The notes under the pieces are model-generated. The model had not been told where the DNA came from and searched no databases. It saw only the letters and a list, made by a program, of their open reading frames with translations. Positions 22,945 to 34,312 of a stretch of 64,000 nt of DNA are shown piece after piece. Made by a program: the position numbers and the translations under genes. Origin of the DNA: Sabethes cyaneus. Lineage: Eukaryota; Arthropoda; Insecta; Diptera; Culicidae. The stretch lies in contig NC_071355.1 in assembly GCF_943734655.1 (NCBI RefSeq), positions 238,648,027 through 238,712,026 on the forward strand, read 5' to 3'. The first letter of the stretch is position 1. The number at the start of each line of letters is the position of its first letter.

Positions 22945-24165
22945 TCGCTATACAAGAAATATTTCAAATAGGTTGGTCCTATGAAAAACACTTATAAAAA
23001 AGAGCATTGTGGCAGTTGATAAGGAAACCAGAGAATTCGAAACTGAGAACAAAATTTACCAAGTACTAAAACCAAAACAGATTTCGGAGTGACACCGTTG
23101 CTAATAACCGCACAAGTGGATCGCAGTGAATACTTCCCGCTTTTGATAACGAATTCCGTGATATTTCATCCATCGACGACTCAATTGAACCCGTTAAACG
23201 AATGAACACAACGACTATTTAGCTGAAACGTGTGGTATGTTGTTTTCGAAGATCAGCAACGTTGCTAACAACACAACACATGACTACGACGACAACAACA
23301 ATATACCACAATTTCGTTCGGAAAAAATCCATTTTTTCAATATCTAACAGCAAGTCGAACAGGAAACTGTTCTCTCAGCAGGATCTGCTCGCTGATGGAA
23401 GATAGAAGAATAAACCGTATAGGTAAGGACAGGACCAGAATCCACAAAAAGTAATACAGATCCAATAAATTATAAGCAGTTGTAGCAATTGTATGGTAGC
23501 TGGTATAATATTGGGTTTCTAGTGATAACTAGAAAAAATCAGTGACAAGTTTCAAATTTCGCAACTCGCAAATTTCGCCATACATTTTCAGTGTGATCGT
23601 TTTACTTCCCAGGCACAAATGACACTTAAACACGCATCTTAGCTATTGGAATTTGGGTGATTTCCATTTACGAAAAAAATAACCAATAAGACGGATATTA
23701 TTTTTGTCGCTTGAACCTAGAATAATATGATGTCCTGAAAGCAAACCGATTAGGGAAAGTGCGTTACGATATCTCCACTTTCAACGATTGTATGGATATG
23801 CTGTTGTAATATGGGCAAAACTGATGTCTTGTAAGAAAAGGGCGATGAAAGTATCATGTAAATCTTGTGTTTTGTCTTCGTGCTTTTTGGCTTATTTTAG
23901 CTATTAGATCACATCAAAACTGAAATGAAATAAACCAATTTTCATTTTTTTCATTTTCATTTCATTTCATTTTTTGTTAATTTGGTCGCCTGTCAGTTTA
24001 ATAGCAAACTCCCCGGATTTTGTTTTGGTTGTAGTGCGTTTGAAACTTCATTATTTTTCCCTGTTTGTCAAATTTAGAGTTTTCGTGCAAATATGAAACT
24101 GAAAATAAATAATCAATATGTTTCATAGTAATGTAATGACTAATACTTTATTTTTTATGCAAAAT
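22945..24165. other. Intronic sequence with a TTTCA microsatellite
   Basis: No gene is supported. A (TTTCA)n-like stretch, TTTCATTTTCATTTCATTTC, lies at about 23938-23980. The region ends just before the decayed Ty3/gypsy element. Confidence 0.4.
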
Positions 24166-24169
24166 GTTA

Positions 24170-27114
24170 TAACCTGGCGTTTGTTCACCTTCGAGATGCA
24201 GATATTCGAGCCAGGTTAATTTCGAAGCCGATGAAAACATAGCAGGAAACGTAGGTAAAGTAACCCTGGAGAAGCTTGTGGAAGAATGTCATCGCGTGGT
24301 CAACCTCAAGCAGAGCACATTGATGGTGGAGAGCAAAGCAGCAGGCAACCGCAACAAACAATGTCCCCCGAAACCAGAAGAATCCTCTCAGAAAGAAAAG
24401 CCAAAAAGTATCCAAAACGCCCTGTTGGAAATGCGGTACCTATTGTTCCAGTAGCTAACCCGGTCTATCGAAGCAGTTGAAGCCCAAAAAGACGAGAAGA
24501 AGGCGAGAAGCATATTCACGGTTTGCAACATCGGAAGCAAATGAAAGTTCGCTCCTGTTAAGTTCAATGGTGTAGCAGTCAAACTTCTCGGCATCCGATA
24601 TCACCATCATTTCGAACGAAACGTGGATCAGAATCGGCCAACCACCCGCTCTACCGACGATACATTCTGAAGTCACAGCTTCCGGAGGTAACCTAAATCT
24701 TCACCATCGTCACCATCAGCGACGTCACCAAAACAGGTCGCATCTTCATCTCGGACAACGCTGAACTCAACGTTTTCGGCATCTAGACTACGGATCTTTT
24801 CGATTTGTGGTCGGTGCCGATTAGCAGCCTGACCAACGGCAACGCCATTCCACAAGCGCAAGAACATCAGTTCATCAGTCATTTCAAGCGCCAGTTCCCG
24901 GAAGTTTTCCAAATTACGCTGGGTAAATGCACGAGAGCGTAAGTGAAAATGTAGCTAAAACCCGACGCACGTCCTGTCTACTGTCCCAAGAGACTCGTTG
25001 CATACGCTGCGCTGCCCAAAGTGGACGCTGAACACGAAAGGCTCTAGAAAAACGGTATCATTTCTCTGGTTCAATTCTCGGCGTGGGCAGCTTCAATAGT
25101 CGTCGTACGCAAGTCGGACAAAGTATCAGTTCGTGTATGTGGAAAGTATTCGACGAGGGAACTGACTGGAGCACGTTATTTCACGAATTCGACTTGTCAG
25201 ACGCCTGTCTGCAGGTCGAGGTTGAGGAAGAATCCCGCAAGTTGCTCAACGTAAAGACACATCGTCAACTCTCATAAGCATTAGGCGCATTCCAAAGTAT
25301 TATCGATAGCATGGCGGCCGGTCCCTGGTTGGACGGCATCCTCATCGCTGGTCGCACCAGGCAAGACCACGATCGAGTTCCTGGGACACTTCGAGGACGA
25401 GGACGGTATTCGACCTGACCCTTCCAAAAACTGAAGCTATCATCAAGATGCAGCCTTCGAAGCATGTCAAGTAGCCTTGTTCTTACTCGGGGGTTATTAA
25501 CTATTATGGTAGATTCGTCAAGCAGATGAAGCAATCGAGGACTTCCCTGAATAATCTGTTCACGAAGAACGCTCACTTGTGCTGGACCAAAGACTGCCTG
25601 AAGTCATTCGACCTATTCAAGTCCATTCTACTGTCCATTCTGCTGTTCACTTACTACGACCCGTCCCGATGGAGATCATCGTCGTAGATCGCATCGCCTT
25701 GATATTCGATGTGACCGCTATCACCAGATGCTGTATGAGTGCCAGGTTTTCGACTCAAAGAAAGGTATTCCAGTTCACACAGCAAACCCCTTGCGCACAC
25801 TCTCTTGTTGTACGATTTCGAAATTCAACATGTTCCCACGAACAAATTTGGTAATGCTGACTTCCCGGCTGATGTAATCCCAACAGGTCGACCGGATGAA
25901 GATTACGTGATTGCCTGCGTTCACATTGGATTTGAAGCGAAAGCAATTGTTCGTGGCTGACCCTTATGTCAGGAAAATTTTTGGCCAGACGAGATGGGAT
26001 TCAAGTTGTCGACGAATGCGTTATGTTCGGCTATCAAATCGTCGTACTCTGGGATAGACCGTATGAAATATCTGGCGCGTAGCTACATTTACTGGCTCAA
26101 TGTCGACGACGATGTGGCGCAAATGGTTCAACAGTGTAGAGCGTGTGCTGAAGTAGCGAAGTTTCCACCGAAAACAACTCTGGAGTCGTAGCCCATCTCA
26201 GTTCGGTAGCAGTAACGTGTTCTTATTGACTTCGCTGGCCTTATGGCCCGAAATGTTCCGTACTTGATCCAACAAAACCACTGCAACTATAGCAATACTT
26301 TGTGAGACGTTTTTCCGTTCTGGTAACCCGGATTCATTGATTTCGGACAACGGAATTCAGCAATTATGTGGTGGAAATGGTATTGACCCATCTGCATATT
26401 GCTCCATACCATCCGCAGTCCAACGGCTATGCCGAACGATTGGTTGATTCCCTCAAGCTTGGCCTGAAGAATCAGCATCTCAAAGCAGCGGGTGAAGTCA
26501 GCTTCAGCTATGGGGAAGGTTCACCTACACTGGAGCATCTGCACATATTCTTTTCGATGTACCGCCCTACTCCAATCCCAAATACTTCGGAATTAACATC
26601 TCCAGCTGAAGCGTTTCTGGGTAGACCCGTGCGCAGCACGTTGGTCCTACTAAGCAAACCTGATTCTGTTACTCAAGATGAGACTGGCCGTAATCAAGAT
26701 GAGCAGTTCAGTCGTCAACATGACGTTATCAAACGCAACTTCAAAAAAGCCGACCTGGTTTAAGTTGAGCGGCACCGCAGAAATGCCAAGTCTTGGATGT
26801 TTCTGACCGAGTCATCAAACGGAAGGGCTCCGTAAACTACATCGTTGCGCTGGATATGGCAGCACGATCGAAGTTAGTACTGACTCTCGAAGCTAGTAGT
26901 AACTCGATGAGGTTCAATATCAATCTACTATGGTGCCTGCAAAGGTCGATCCAGGAGATGGTACATCTGGTTGTTCTGATTGTTGAAGAAGCAAAAGACG
27001 AAGCTTTATTCACTTCAACACCGAAGCCATCCGATCAAAGTGAAGTTATCCTGCGACGTTCTACCCGTGAGTCAAAACTCCCAAAATGGCTAACCTACTT
27101 TTAAGAGGGGGAGA
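24170..27114 (+). mobile_element. Decayed Ty3/gypsy LTR retrotransposon, gag-pol
   Basis: Pieces of one element appear in the expected order on the + strand, in shifting frames. A gag-end-like segment reads EECHRVVNLKQSTLMVE (about 24272-24325). A protease-adjacent region lies near 24550-24680. RT begins around 24960 with YAALPKVDAE-like and ENGIIS-like text. RT continues FDLSDACLQVEVEEESRKLL at about 25190-25245, then the KGIPVHTA and RNase-H-proximal region near 25760-25860. Integrase follows: YLARSYIYWLNVDDDVAQMV and CRACAEVAKFPPKTTLES (26060-26190), then the catalytic-core end LHIAPYHPQSNGYAERLVDS (26390-26450). The tail reads LRRSTRESKLPKW. Multiple stops and frameshifts make it inactive. 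The RT-integrase order is Ty3/gypsy, not copia. No 5' LTR was identified. Confidence 0.85.
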
Positions 27115-27225
27115 TGTAGCAGCCCTTGCCCTGCCAATGTTATGAGTTCTATAAAGATTGTTATTTGTTAGTCAACCACCAAGCAAGACAGATTGTTCTA
27201 GTCACTCCGAATTACCAATCCATTA
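27102..27225 (+). mobile_element. Polypurine tract and truncated 3' LTR
   Basis: The tail of pol is followed by AAGAGGGGGAGA (27103-27114), a typical polypurine tract, and then TGTAGCAGCCCTTGCCCTGC from 27115, starting with the canonical TG of an LTR. About 110 bases later the sequence turns into an RTE-type LINE (ELIKMGTEKL), so the LTR is cut short by a later insertion or deletion. Confidence 0.6.
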
Positions 27226-27885
27226 TCTTGGTTACGGAGCTCATTAAAATGGGAACAGAAAAGCTGGTCACTTGTCTGTACCGGCTAATTGTTAGAATTG
27301 GACAAGTTGGACTGTGAGAACTATCGAGCAATTTCCGTTCTCAATGTCGCATACAAAGTGCGTTCCCAAATCACTTTCCGCCGTCTATCATCAATCGCGA
27401 ACAGATTTGTGGGAATTTATCAAGCGGACTTCGTTGAAGGTCGGTCTGCAATGGATCAAATATTTACACTGGCGCAGATTCTCCAAAACGATCGTGAATA
27501 CAGAGTCTCCACGCACCATTTGTTCGTTGACTTCAAAGCCGCACCATCGACCGAAAAGCGCTATGGAAAACTGTGCACGAGAACAGTTTCCTCAAGAAGC
27601 TGATCGAGCTCATTTAATTTACGATGGAAGGTACACAATGCTGTGTTCGGATTTCGAGTGGATTGTCGAGTTCAAAGTAGCGTTACAAGGTGTACTACAA
27701 CCGAGCAAACATCAACACGTGAGGCACGATTTTCAACAAATCTAGAAATTCGTCTGCTTTACCGATGACAAGGGCGGCTGAACAGTACATCAGACTAAAG
27801 CGTGAGGCAGAAAAGATTGGGTTAAAGTTAAATACGTCTAAAACAAAGTACAGGCTGCTCGGTGAAATCGAGACCGGTCTGTAGA
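27226..27885 (+). pseudogene. RTE/JAM1-like LINE RT fragment
   Basis: A frame near 27238 reads ELIKMGTEKLVTCLYRLIVR, then LDCENYRAISVLNVAYKVRS, then GRSAMDQIFTLAQILQNDRE and HHLFVDFKAA, ending in sequence matching the palm-thumb region (REAEKIGLKLNTSKTKY, about 27800-27850). This is the best preserved copy of the RTE-type LINE in the window. An internal deletion has removed the segment between LIVR and LDCENYR, and motif C is disrupted. It lies directly against a truncated gypsy LTR. Confidence 0.8.
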
Positions 27886-28149
27886 AGTTATGAAACCAGC
27901 AAATATTTTTTGAAAATTTGGTGAAAAAATTTCTTGGTTTTTCTAGAAGCCCACTCCTGGAACATTTTGTACTTCGTCAGCTTAGATTACCTACGATATG
28001 TGTGGTCATTCATTCTCATCTATTTATATAATCTATTTATAAAAGAGGCTTATGTCTGTAGGACTCTGACAGGACGTCCTAAGAGGCTTATCGGTAACTA
28101 AAAACAGGCCCCTGACAGGACGTCATGCTTTCGCAGCGATGGTTTGTAT

Positions 28150-29385
28150 TCTGGACTGCTCTATTGCTCAACTGGGTGACTAGACTGCTCGACTGGACTG
28201 GTCGATCAGCCTGCTTGATTTAATTGGTCGACTGGACTGCTCAACTGAAATACTCGGCTTAACTACTCGATTCGACTACTTGGCACATTTGTTTGACTTA
28301 CTGCTCGATCCGATTGCTCGACTTACTACTCGATAGAACTGCTCGACTTAGTTGCTCGATTGAACTGCTCGACTGGACTGTTCGATTCGGCTTCTCGACT
28401 GGACAGCTTGATTCAAGTACTCGACTAGACTGCACGACTCAACTGCTTGACTTAATTGTTCGATTCGACGCTCGACTTAACTGCTCGATTCAACTGCTTG
28501 ATTCCACTCCTGGAACTATTCGACTCAACTGCTCGACTAAACTACTGGACTCAACTGCTTGACTCAGCTACTCGATTGGACTATTTGAATCGGCTGCTCA
28601 ACCCGATTGATTCAACAGCTCGACTTAACTGCTCGAGTGGACTACTCGATTCAACAGCTCGACTCGACTTGACTGCTCGACTCAACTGATCGATTAAACT
28701 GTTCGATTGGACTGCTTGATTCAACTGCTCGGCTTTACTGCTCGATTCCACTGCTCGTTGAGTTAACTGCTGCTGCTGCTTCGACTTAACTGCTCGACTG
28801 AACCGCTTGATCCGACTGCTCGACTAGACTGCTTGAGTAAACTGTTCGATTTGAGAACTCGACTCAACTGCTCGACTGGACTTCTTGATTGAACAGCTTG
28901 ATTCAACTGCCCAACCAAACTGCTCGACTCAGCTGCTTGACTCAACGCTCGACTGGACTACTCGACTCAGTTGCTCGATTAAACTGTTCGACTGGACCGC
29001 TCGATTCAATTGCTCGACTCGACTGAACTGCTCGACTCAACTGTTCGACTGAATCGCTTGACCCGATCGCTTGACTAGATTGCTTGTCTAAATTGCTCGA
29101 TTCGAGCGCTCGACTCAACTGCTCGTCTGGGCTACTCGACTAAACTGCTCGACTGGACTGCTCGATTCAACTGCTCGACTCGACTGCTCGATTTAACCGC
29201 TCGACTCGACTGCTCGACTGAACTGCTCGATTGCTCTACTGGATTGCTTGATTGAACAGCTTAATTTAACTGCTCGATTTGACTGCTCGTCTCAAGTGTT
29301 CGACTCGACTGCTCGACCCAACTGCTTAACTCGATTGTTTGATTCGACTGCTCGACTTGCCTGTTCAACTCGATTGCTTGTCACG
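28150..29385 (+). repeat. 13-bp minisatellite array (ACTGCTCGAYTNN)
   Basis: About 95 imperfect units with consensus ACTGCTCGACTGG or ACTGCTCGATTCA. The period of 13 is visible in the run ACTGCTCGATTCA, ACTGCTCGACTCG, ACTGCTCGATTTA near 29160-29200. Most variation is at the last two positions and at the Y in GAY. Because 13 is not a multiple of three, the periodic LLDSTARLNCS-like translation is an artefact of repetition. Confidence 0.9.
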
Positions 29386-29823
29386 ATATCATATGGTCGG
29401 TGCTAAATCAGACCGGACCAAGTCGCAAAATTGAAGAATCGATCAAGAATTTTCTAAGCAATATTTTACTCTAATCAGACTACATAAATGTTGTAAACAG
29501 CCAGAGTTAGAAGATGACACCGACCATATGAATCGGTTTGCGCGGCGGCAGACAATAGACGGTTCAGTCACTCACACAAAAGAGCCATATTGTCCGCCTA
29601 CAGAATCAGCAGTGTTTTTATTCGGGTAAATAAAATTCAATACGACCATGAAAACTGTTTGTTCCAGTTTCGGGCTATGACTCTTTTATGTATAACATCT
29701 TAGAGCTATATTATGCAATATAAGAACTCAAAGAACAGAACAAAAGACTAAATGATATGTAAGCAGATTGAAATTCATGTAAGCAACTTAAAAATAACAT
29801 TATAAATGTATTTTACCACAGTA

Positions 29824-29863
29824 CCCCTTGAAAAGGACACCAACAAAGTGTCGAAACGTCGGG
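29824..29863 (+). ncRNA. Hammerhead-ribozyme-like motif (degenerate)
   Basis: The order of parts is that of a minimal dimer-type hammerhead: CCC (29824-29826), a CUGANGA-like core TTGAAAA (29828-29834), stem II GACAC/GTGTC (29836-29840 with 29848-29852, 7-base loop), then GAAACGTC (29853-29860) containing the self-complementary ACGT, then GGG pairing with CCC. Hammerheads of this kind occur in Penelope-like elements and retrozymes. The core departs from CUGANGA at the first and the catalytic G positions, so this copy should be inactive. Confidence 0.4.
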
Positions 29864-30019
29864 AAAACATCAAAGTTCAGTCTTGATAAATTTCTCCGAA
29901 GACTGCCCTGCCGAATATTAACAATTACAATTGAATCCAGTCGATAAAAAACACAATCAAAGAACTAATATAAAAATTAAACATCTTCGCAAACACTGGC
30001 CAATGGAATGTGTCCGCAG

Positions 30020-30850
30020 TTTTCGAGTCGAGTGTCGAGTACGAGAAAAACGGACAGCATAGCGGTTCAATGCACGACCAAAACAAAACAAACAACAAAA
30101 CAAAGTCACGAGCTATTTCGCGGTCAACTTAGTCGAGTTAATCGACCATATCGTGTCGCGTGTGACTTATGTTATATAATACCAAAAGCAGACCAGTCGA
30201 GCAAAGTGACACTGGACGTGTCTTACATAGTCTAGACCTGTAGTCTGACTGACGTGTGACGAAAATTATCAATGGAATGAAATAAATTATACTACTTTAT
30301 TCCAAAAAAACCAAATATATTTGTGACCCATGCTTGGTATAATAACATGGGGACCAATGCTTGTAGATATTTTGATTTTTGCACAACCATTCAAGCGAGG
30401 ACAAATTTTCTTACAAGGAATGCGGACATCACAGTGGCAATTTATTATCCGTAAGGTCATTGAACACACCGTGACTTGTACTCGATTATTGTCCGAACGC
30501 ATAAAAATGCAAAACCGTTTGATTTATCTCATTCGGGGCTCACCTGCTTCCACCCAGGCCCGTACTTTCTAGGGGATGACTGTACAATCTCACGGTCTGC
30601 CTCCCCACCTTCTCACTGCTTTTTTTTCGCAAATCGCAGCATGGAATTGAGCATGCCGAGTTGAGTGCGGAACATGCGCACAACCAGGATAGGCCTTTTG
30701 GAGTACAGCGCAAATTGTGGCCTGTGTCTCTCCTGCCTGCCTGCCTATAATGTAACTACTCTTCACCAATACCAACTAACAACGCTCGGAAAAAATGATG
30801 AATCAGCGGAGAGTTATCCTTTGCAGATAACAGTACAGTCACACTGAGTC
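30020..30850. other. Intronic sequence, no gene seen
   Basis: Short ORFs in both strands (for example 30330-30572) have no recognised domain. Composition becomes less AT-rich toward 30590, approaching the putative promoter block. Confidence 0.35.
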
Positions 30851-31320
30851 ACTGAGAGATGTTCGATTTGATCCTTCTTACGCTCGAGTGAGTGAGATTA
30901 TTATGCTGCCGAAACGAGTCACTGCACGGTGCAGAAAACAACAAAGAAGCGCTGCTGGGAAAAACAGGTTGCAGAGAGACTTCAAAGCATACAGTCGGGA
31001 GAGTGAGCACACACGAGACGCCATATAGCGCTATAGTCCTGAAAGGGAAAAATCGATATTCGCACAGAACTCTCCGAACCAAGTGTCCACGGCTAGGAGC
31101 CAGAATAATCGTACGCGTCGGATATTTAAGACGGAAAAATTAACGTGATTTGAAAGTTGATGTGATTTGGGCAGGTGGTTTCCGGGATTGAATTTGCCAA
31201 ATAGTGCAGGGCGGTGGTGACAGTGCGATTCAGGACGAGACGGTTTCTTTTTTCCTTTTTCCCCTATTTAAAAAACCGAATCCAGAAGCGGAAGAACTTC
31301 ACGGGAACAGCAGCCGCACA
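30850..31320 (+). promoter_or_regulatory. Rtnl1: Putative promoter / 5' UTR of second Rtnl1 first exon
   Basis: Low-repeat, GC-balanced block directly upstream of the ATG at 31321. It contains GGATATTTAAGACGG at about 31120 (TATA-like) and a second ATTTAAAAAACC near 31266. Start context CACAATGAACG is good for an insect initiator codon. The transcription start is not determinable from sequence alone. Confidence 0.4.
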
Positions 31321-31387
31321 ATGAACGGATTGGAAGGAAACGCAAAAACATCCAGCCCCCTCATCATATGCAGCGTGATGAATCCTT
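31321..31387 (+). CDS. Rtnl1: Reticulon-like gene, short alternative first exon (partial)
   Basis: A 22-codon exon plus one base, encoding MNGLEGNAKTSSPLIICSVM then NP, ending at CCTT|GTAAGT, a consensus donor. If the donor is not used the frame stops after five more codons. The exon ends one base into a codon, the same phase as 10247-11114, 45245-45302 and 54822-54909. When joined to the microexon at 31972 the split codon becomes TAT (Tyr), reading NPYAWFKPEK. Short unique N-termini from alternative promoters are a known feature of insect Rtnl1; assignment here rests on phase, position and the adjacent microexon rather than on sequence identity. Confidence 0.55.
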
Positions 31388-31389
31388 GT

Positions 31390-31970
31390 AAGTTTTCCGA
31401 ATAGTTTTTCATTTGGCAAAACGGATTCTAACACCTGAGGGTTTTAGTGCCATGAAGTGACCTGTAAAATTATGTGTAAGCCTCGAACTCGGAGAAGAAC
31501 AGCATTGCGGTGATTGAACATATTATGAAACATATTCAACCCACATTTTAGCGACGACGAATAAAGCAGCAATGCTTCGAATATGGGTGGGGATCCTACG
31601 GGAGTAGGACGGCTCGAACCAATCAATGCAATTGAGGTTTTCGTCCTCGTTGTTCCGCCCCGTGGTGGTTAGAACTGTGTGATTGAATTATTAATATCAC
31701 CACTGCAACTATGTACTATTATTGTGTTGTAAGCTATTAACAGTAAAATGCATGGTTCTTCACTTTTGAGATCGAATATGATAAGACAGGCCGTTCATTA
31801 TGCTATGCTATGCACCATTCGGCAGCAGAGCCGCGTGTATTGGTCTAGCTTTTTCCCTAGTGTTAGTGCATAGTTTGAGTGCATCTCAGCTCGTGTCACT
31901 TTATAGTCATTAATTTCACGCAAATGCTTTTTATAATCTGCTTCATTATATTTCTTTCCGTCGTTTTACA
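31390..31970 (+). other. Rtnl1: Short intron between alternative first exon and microexon
   Basis: It starts GTAAGT at 31388 and ends TCGTTTTACAG at 31971, with a pyrimidine-rich run before the AG. A GGTGGGGATCCTACGGGAGT phrase at about 31587 lies in a repeat-like stretch. No other exon is seen. Confidence 0.5.
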
Positions 31971-31971
31971 G

Positions 31972-32007
31972 ATGCTTGGTTCAAGCCGGAAAAATTGCAC
32001 CCGAAAG
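31972..32007 (+). CDS. Rtnl1: 36-nt symmetric microexon, AWFKPEKLHPK
   Basis: Flanked by TTTACAG on the left and GTAAGTC on the right, this 36-nt exon is exactly 12 codons and keeps phase (one base in, one base out). It adds a split-codon residue followed by AWFKPEKLHPK. It can be joined to the exon at 31387 (giving Tyr) or to the long exon at 11114 (giving Asp) without disturbing the downstream frame. The two later first exons lie 3' of it and so cannot include it. The peptide is basic-aromatic and short, and would sit just before the reticulon homology domain. Confidence 0.6.
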
Positions 32008-32009
32008 GT

Positions 32010-33105
32010 AAGTCTTTTTTTTTTGTCTTGTTTCGAACTCGTGATATAACAAGAGATTTTGTGTGATTTGGTTGGTGGGAGACCGAATTGGGTTCCACTA
32101 GTTAACGTTTATTCGGCATGGCAAGTTATTTTACATGCTCAGCAGCATTTTGCTACTTAGTCGGAATAGTTTTAAAGTGATTATCGATTACGTGTTACGT
32201 GAACTTTTCCGTGCCATGTGCTAGGCAGATGAGGAGGAAAATTTCGATGACCCTTTTTCGGTGAATTTGAAATTCCCCAACTGTGCGTTTCCTTTTTTAA
32301 GCGTTTTTTTTTCATAATCAATATTCAAATATTCAATAAATTAAGAAAACATAAATCTTCTCAATGTCTCCAGGAATTTAAACTAGTTTCGTAGAAGTTT
32401 AATAGAAAACAAGTTTTGTTTTTTGATGTTGAACAATGTGGAACTGACAGCTTTTAACCGTTTGATCAGTGACTTGGTCATCTCCATGACTCCAAAATCA
32501 TATTTAACAGTAGTTTAGTGAGCACAACATTCGGGTACCAACCCAGAGAGCGCTCATAGGCTCATAGGCTGGCCCCACCTGCCATTGCACATCCCGACAT
32601 ATTGTTGGTCTATCGTCTATCTAGACACTTCCTCCCTTTCTAAAATATATGCGCACGTAACGGGTTTCCGTGTGAGAACTTCCCAAAAAGAGACAAAATC
32701 AAAGGCAATTATTTACCACTTCTTGATCATCGCATTGTTCGAACTTTAACTTTTGTTCTGTGCCAGTGGCAGTTAACACTCGGTACACTCCATTTTAGAA
32801 TTCTTTGGGTTATAGAGCCCATAGACATTTCATTTTACATAAAAAAGTTTTACTCATGTCCAACCAATTGTTTTCACCGCTCGATTTTTAAAGCTGATTT
32901 TGACGTCCAAAAAAATTGGATGGTTTTAATAGGTTATTGGATGGTTTTAATCGAAACTCCATCCAAACTGCTCCGCGCCTTTGTCGATGCCAATATTTTT
33001 ATTTTTGCGCAGCAGTCTAGGCAAAGGTGACACTGTAGAGTGCCTCGCTGAAATTTGTTTCTGTAGCTTAGCTAGACGTACGTTCCGTGACGTCCTGTGA
33101 GGATG
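32010..33105 (+). other. Intron after microexon
   Basis: Begins GTAAGT with a T-rich run. It contains unique-looking sequence with a GTTTTGTTTTTTGATG-type T-rich stretch and no recognised exon. The last 150 bases grade into LINE-derived sequence. Confidence 0.4.
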
Positions 33106-33109
33106 TCCA

Positions 33110-33790
33110 CCGATATTTAGTTTACGTAGCAGCTCGGAGGATCGACAACGGACCAAATCTTTATTCTACGATAAGTCCTCCAAAAGAGTCGCTAATACCA
33201 AAACCCAATGCATCACCCACTCATAGATTTCAAGGCCGCTTATGATACTATTGACCGTGAAGAGCTAATAATGGACGAAAACGGTTTTGCTGGGAAGATG
33301 ATAAACCCGATTAGGGCGACGATGGATGGTGTGCAGTGCTGTGTGACTAATTCTGGTGCGTTATCATTCTGGTGCGTTATGGTTTTAACATGCTGGAGAC
33401 GATCTTTAATAAATCTGTTTCGCTGACGGCGAGGACATTCCAAGTGGTTGCTGAACAGTATACCAAACTGAAACGTGAAGCAGTGAAGTTAGAAGGAGTA
33501 ACCGAGCGCGATCGTGCTCGCATAGGCAATAGAATGGTAGTTGATGGGGACGAGTTCGAGGTTGTGGACTGATTTGTATACCTCGGAACGTTAATGACGT
33601 CGGATAATAATTGCAGCAGAGAAATACGCAGGCGTGGTGCTTACCTCGGACTCCACAAGACCCTAGGGTCTAGTAAGCTACTCCCTCGCATCAAATATCT
33701 GAGAATTCCAAAGAACAATCCTGCAAAAATGGTGTTCGCCTCGAATCCGGTACCGTATATGGGCGGGTCTTGGGACAGGCTTATCTAGAT
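33110..33790 (+). pseudogene. RTE/JAM1-like LINE RT fragment
   Basis: Pieces of RT in order: GGSTTDQIF at 33137, HHPLIDFKAAYDTIDREEL at about 33210-33270, ENGFAGKMINPIRATMDGVQ (33277-33340), REAVKLEG (about 33475-33500), and VVDGDEFEVVD followed by FVYLGTLMTSDNNCSREIRR (33537-33610). The last is the region preceding the C-terminal domain. A stop and several frameshifts break it. The YADD motif is absent through an internal deletion. Confidence 0.75.
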
Positions 33791-34312
33791 CGTATAGAAG
33801 AATTTAATGAAAATAAAACTAATGCGAAACTCGACCGACAAACCACTCCGCCGCATACTGAGGCTGAGGTGGAGAACATCGTGGATTCTCGTCCATTAAC
33901 GAACGTTTCCGTGGAAGATCCATAGATTTAAGTTCTTACAACTAACCAATTCCTCCTGAGTTCCTCAAGTGGCCTGATTCTACTTCATTGACAAAGCAAT
34001 GCGACAATCATGATTTCGTTAAAACACTATAGCCAAAAGCTTACAAGTTATGTATGTATGTATGGAACTACAACCTATCTCAGCAGAACAACCGTTCATA
34101 GCAATGGTCCTTTCTAGACAAAGGGAATTGTTCAAACTTCCGATTGGTCACGTCTATCAGCCCCTATGTGGTCAAAAGAGTATGTACTGAGCAAAACCGT
34201 CAAATGAATCTCTGTTTTAGAAAGGGAGGCAGTGTCTGGTCCGGTTGCTCAGTGGCAGATGGGACTTGCAGTCACGCTCCTTGCTGGCCGAATGTGTTAC
34301 TGACTAAACTGT
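33790..34312. other. Repeat-derived intronic sequence
   Basis: The phrase CAGCAGAACAACCGTTCATAGCAATGG (about 34080-34107; core AACCGTTCATAGCAATG) resembles CAGAACATCCGTTCATAGCAATGAG near 37076, marking a dispersed repeat. No gene seen. Confidence 0.4.

Larger units (their letters stand above)
28010..30020 (+). mobile_element. Minisatellite-bearing repeat element, copy 1
   Basis: This unit comprises a left flank (AAGAGGCTTATGTCTGT at 28041), a 13-bp minisatellite (28150-29385) and a right flank from CACGATATCATATGGTCGGT to about 30015. The right flank and array recur in reverse orientation at 58890-60500: the phrases ATATCATATGGTCGGTG, GACCAAGTCGCAAAATT and AACACTGGCCAATGGAATGT are shared. 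This copy contains an extra segment (about 29725-29965) missing from the other copy; the junction lies between two TCAAAGAAC repeats. No ORF with a recognised domain is present. Confidence 0.75.

Noticed and set aside
28293..28689. Open frames translating to LLDSTARLNCS repeats
   Set aside because: They are produced by the 13-bp minisatellite read in frame; the period is not a multiple of three and the frames have no start context.
28150..29385. CRISPR-like array
   Set aside because: Units are contiguous 13-mers with no spacers, and the genome is eukaryotic.
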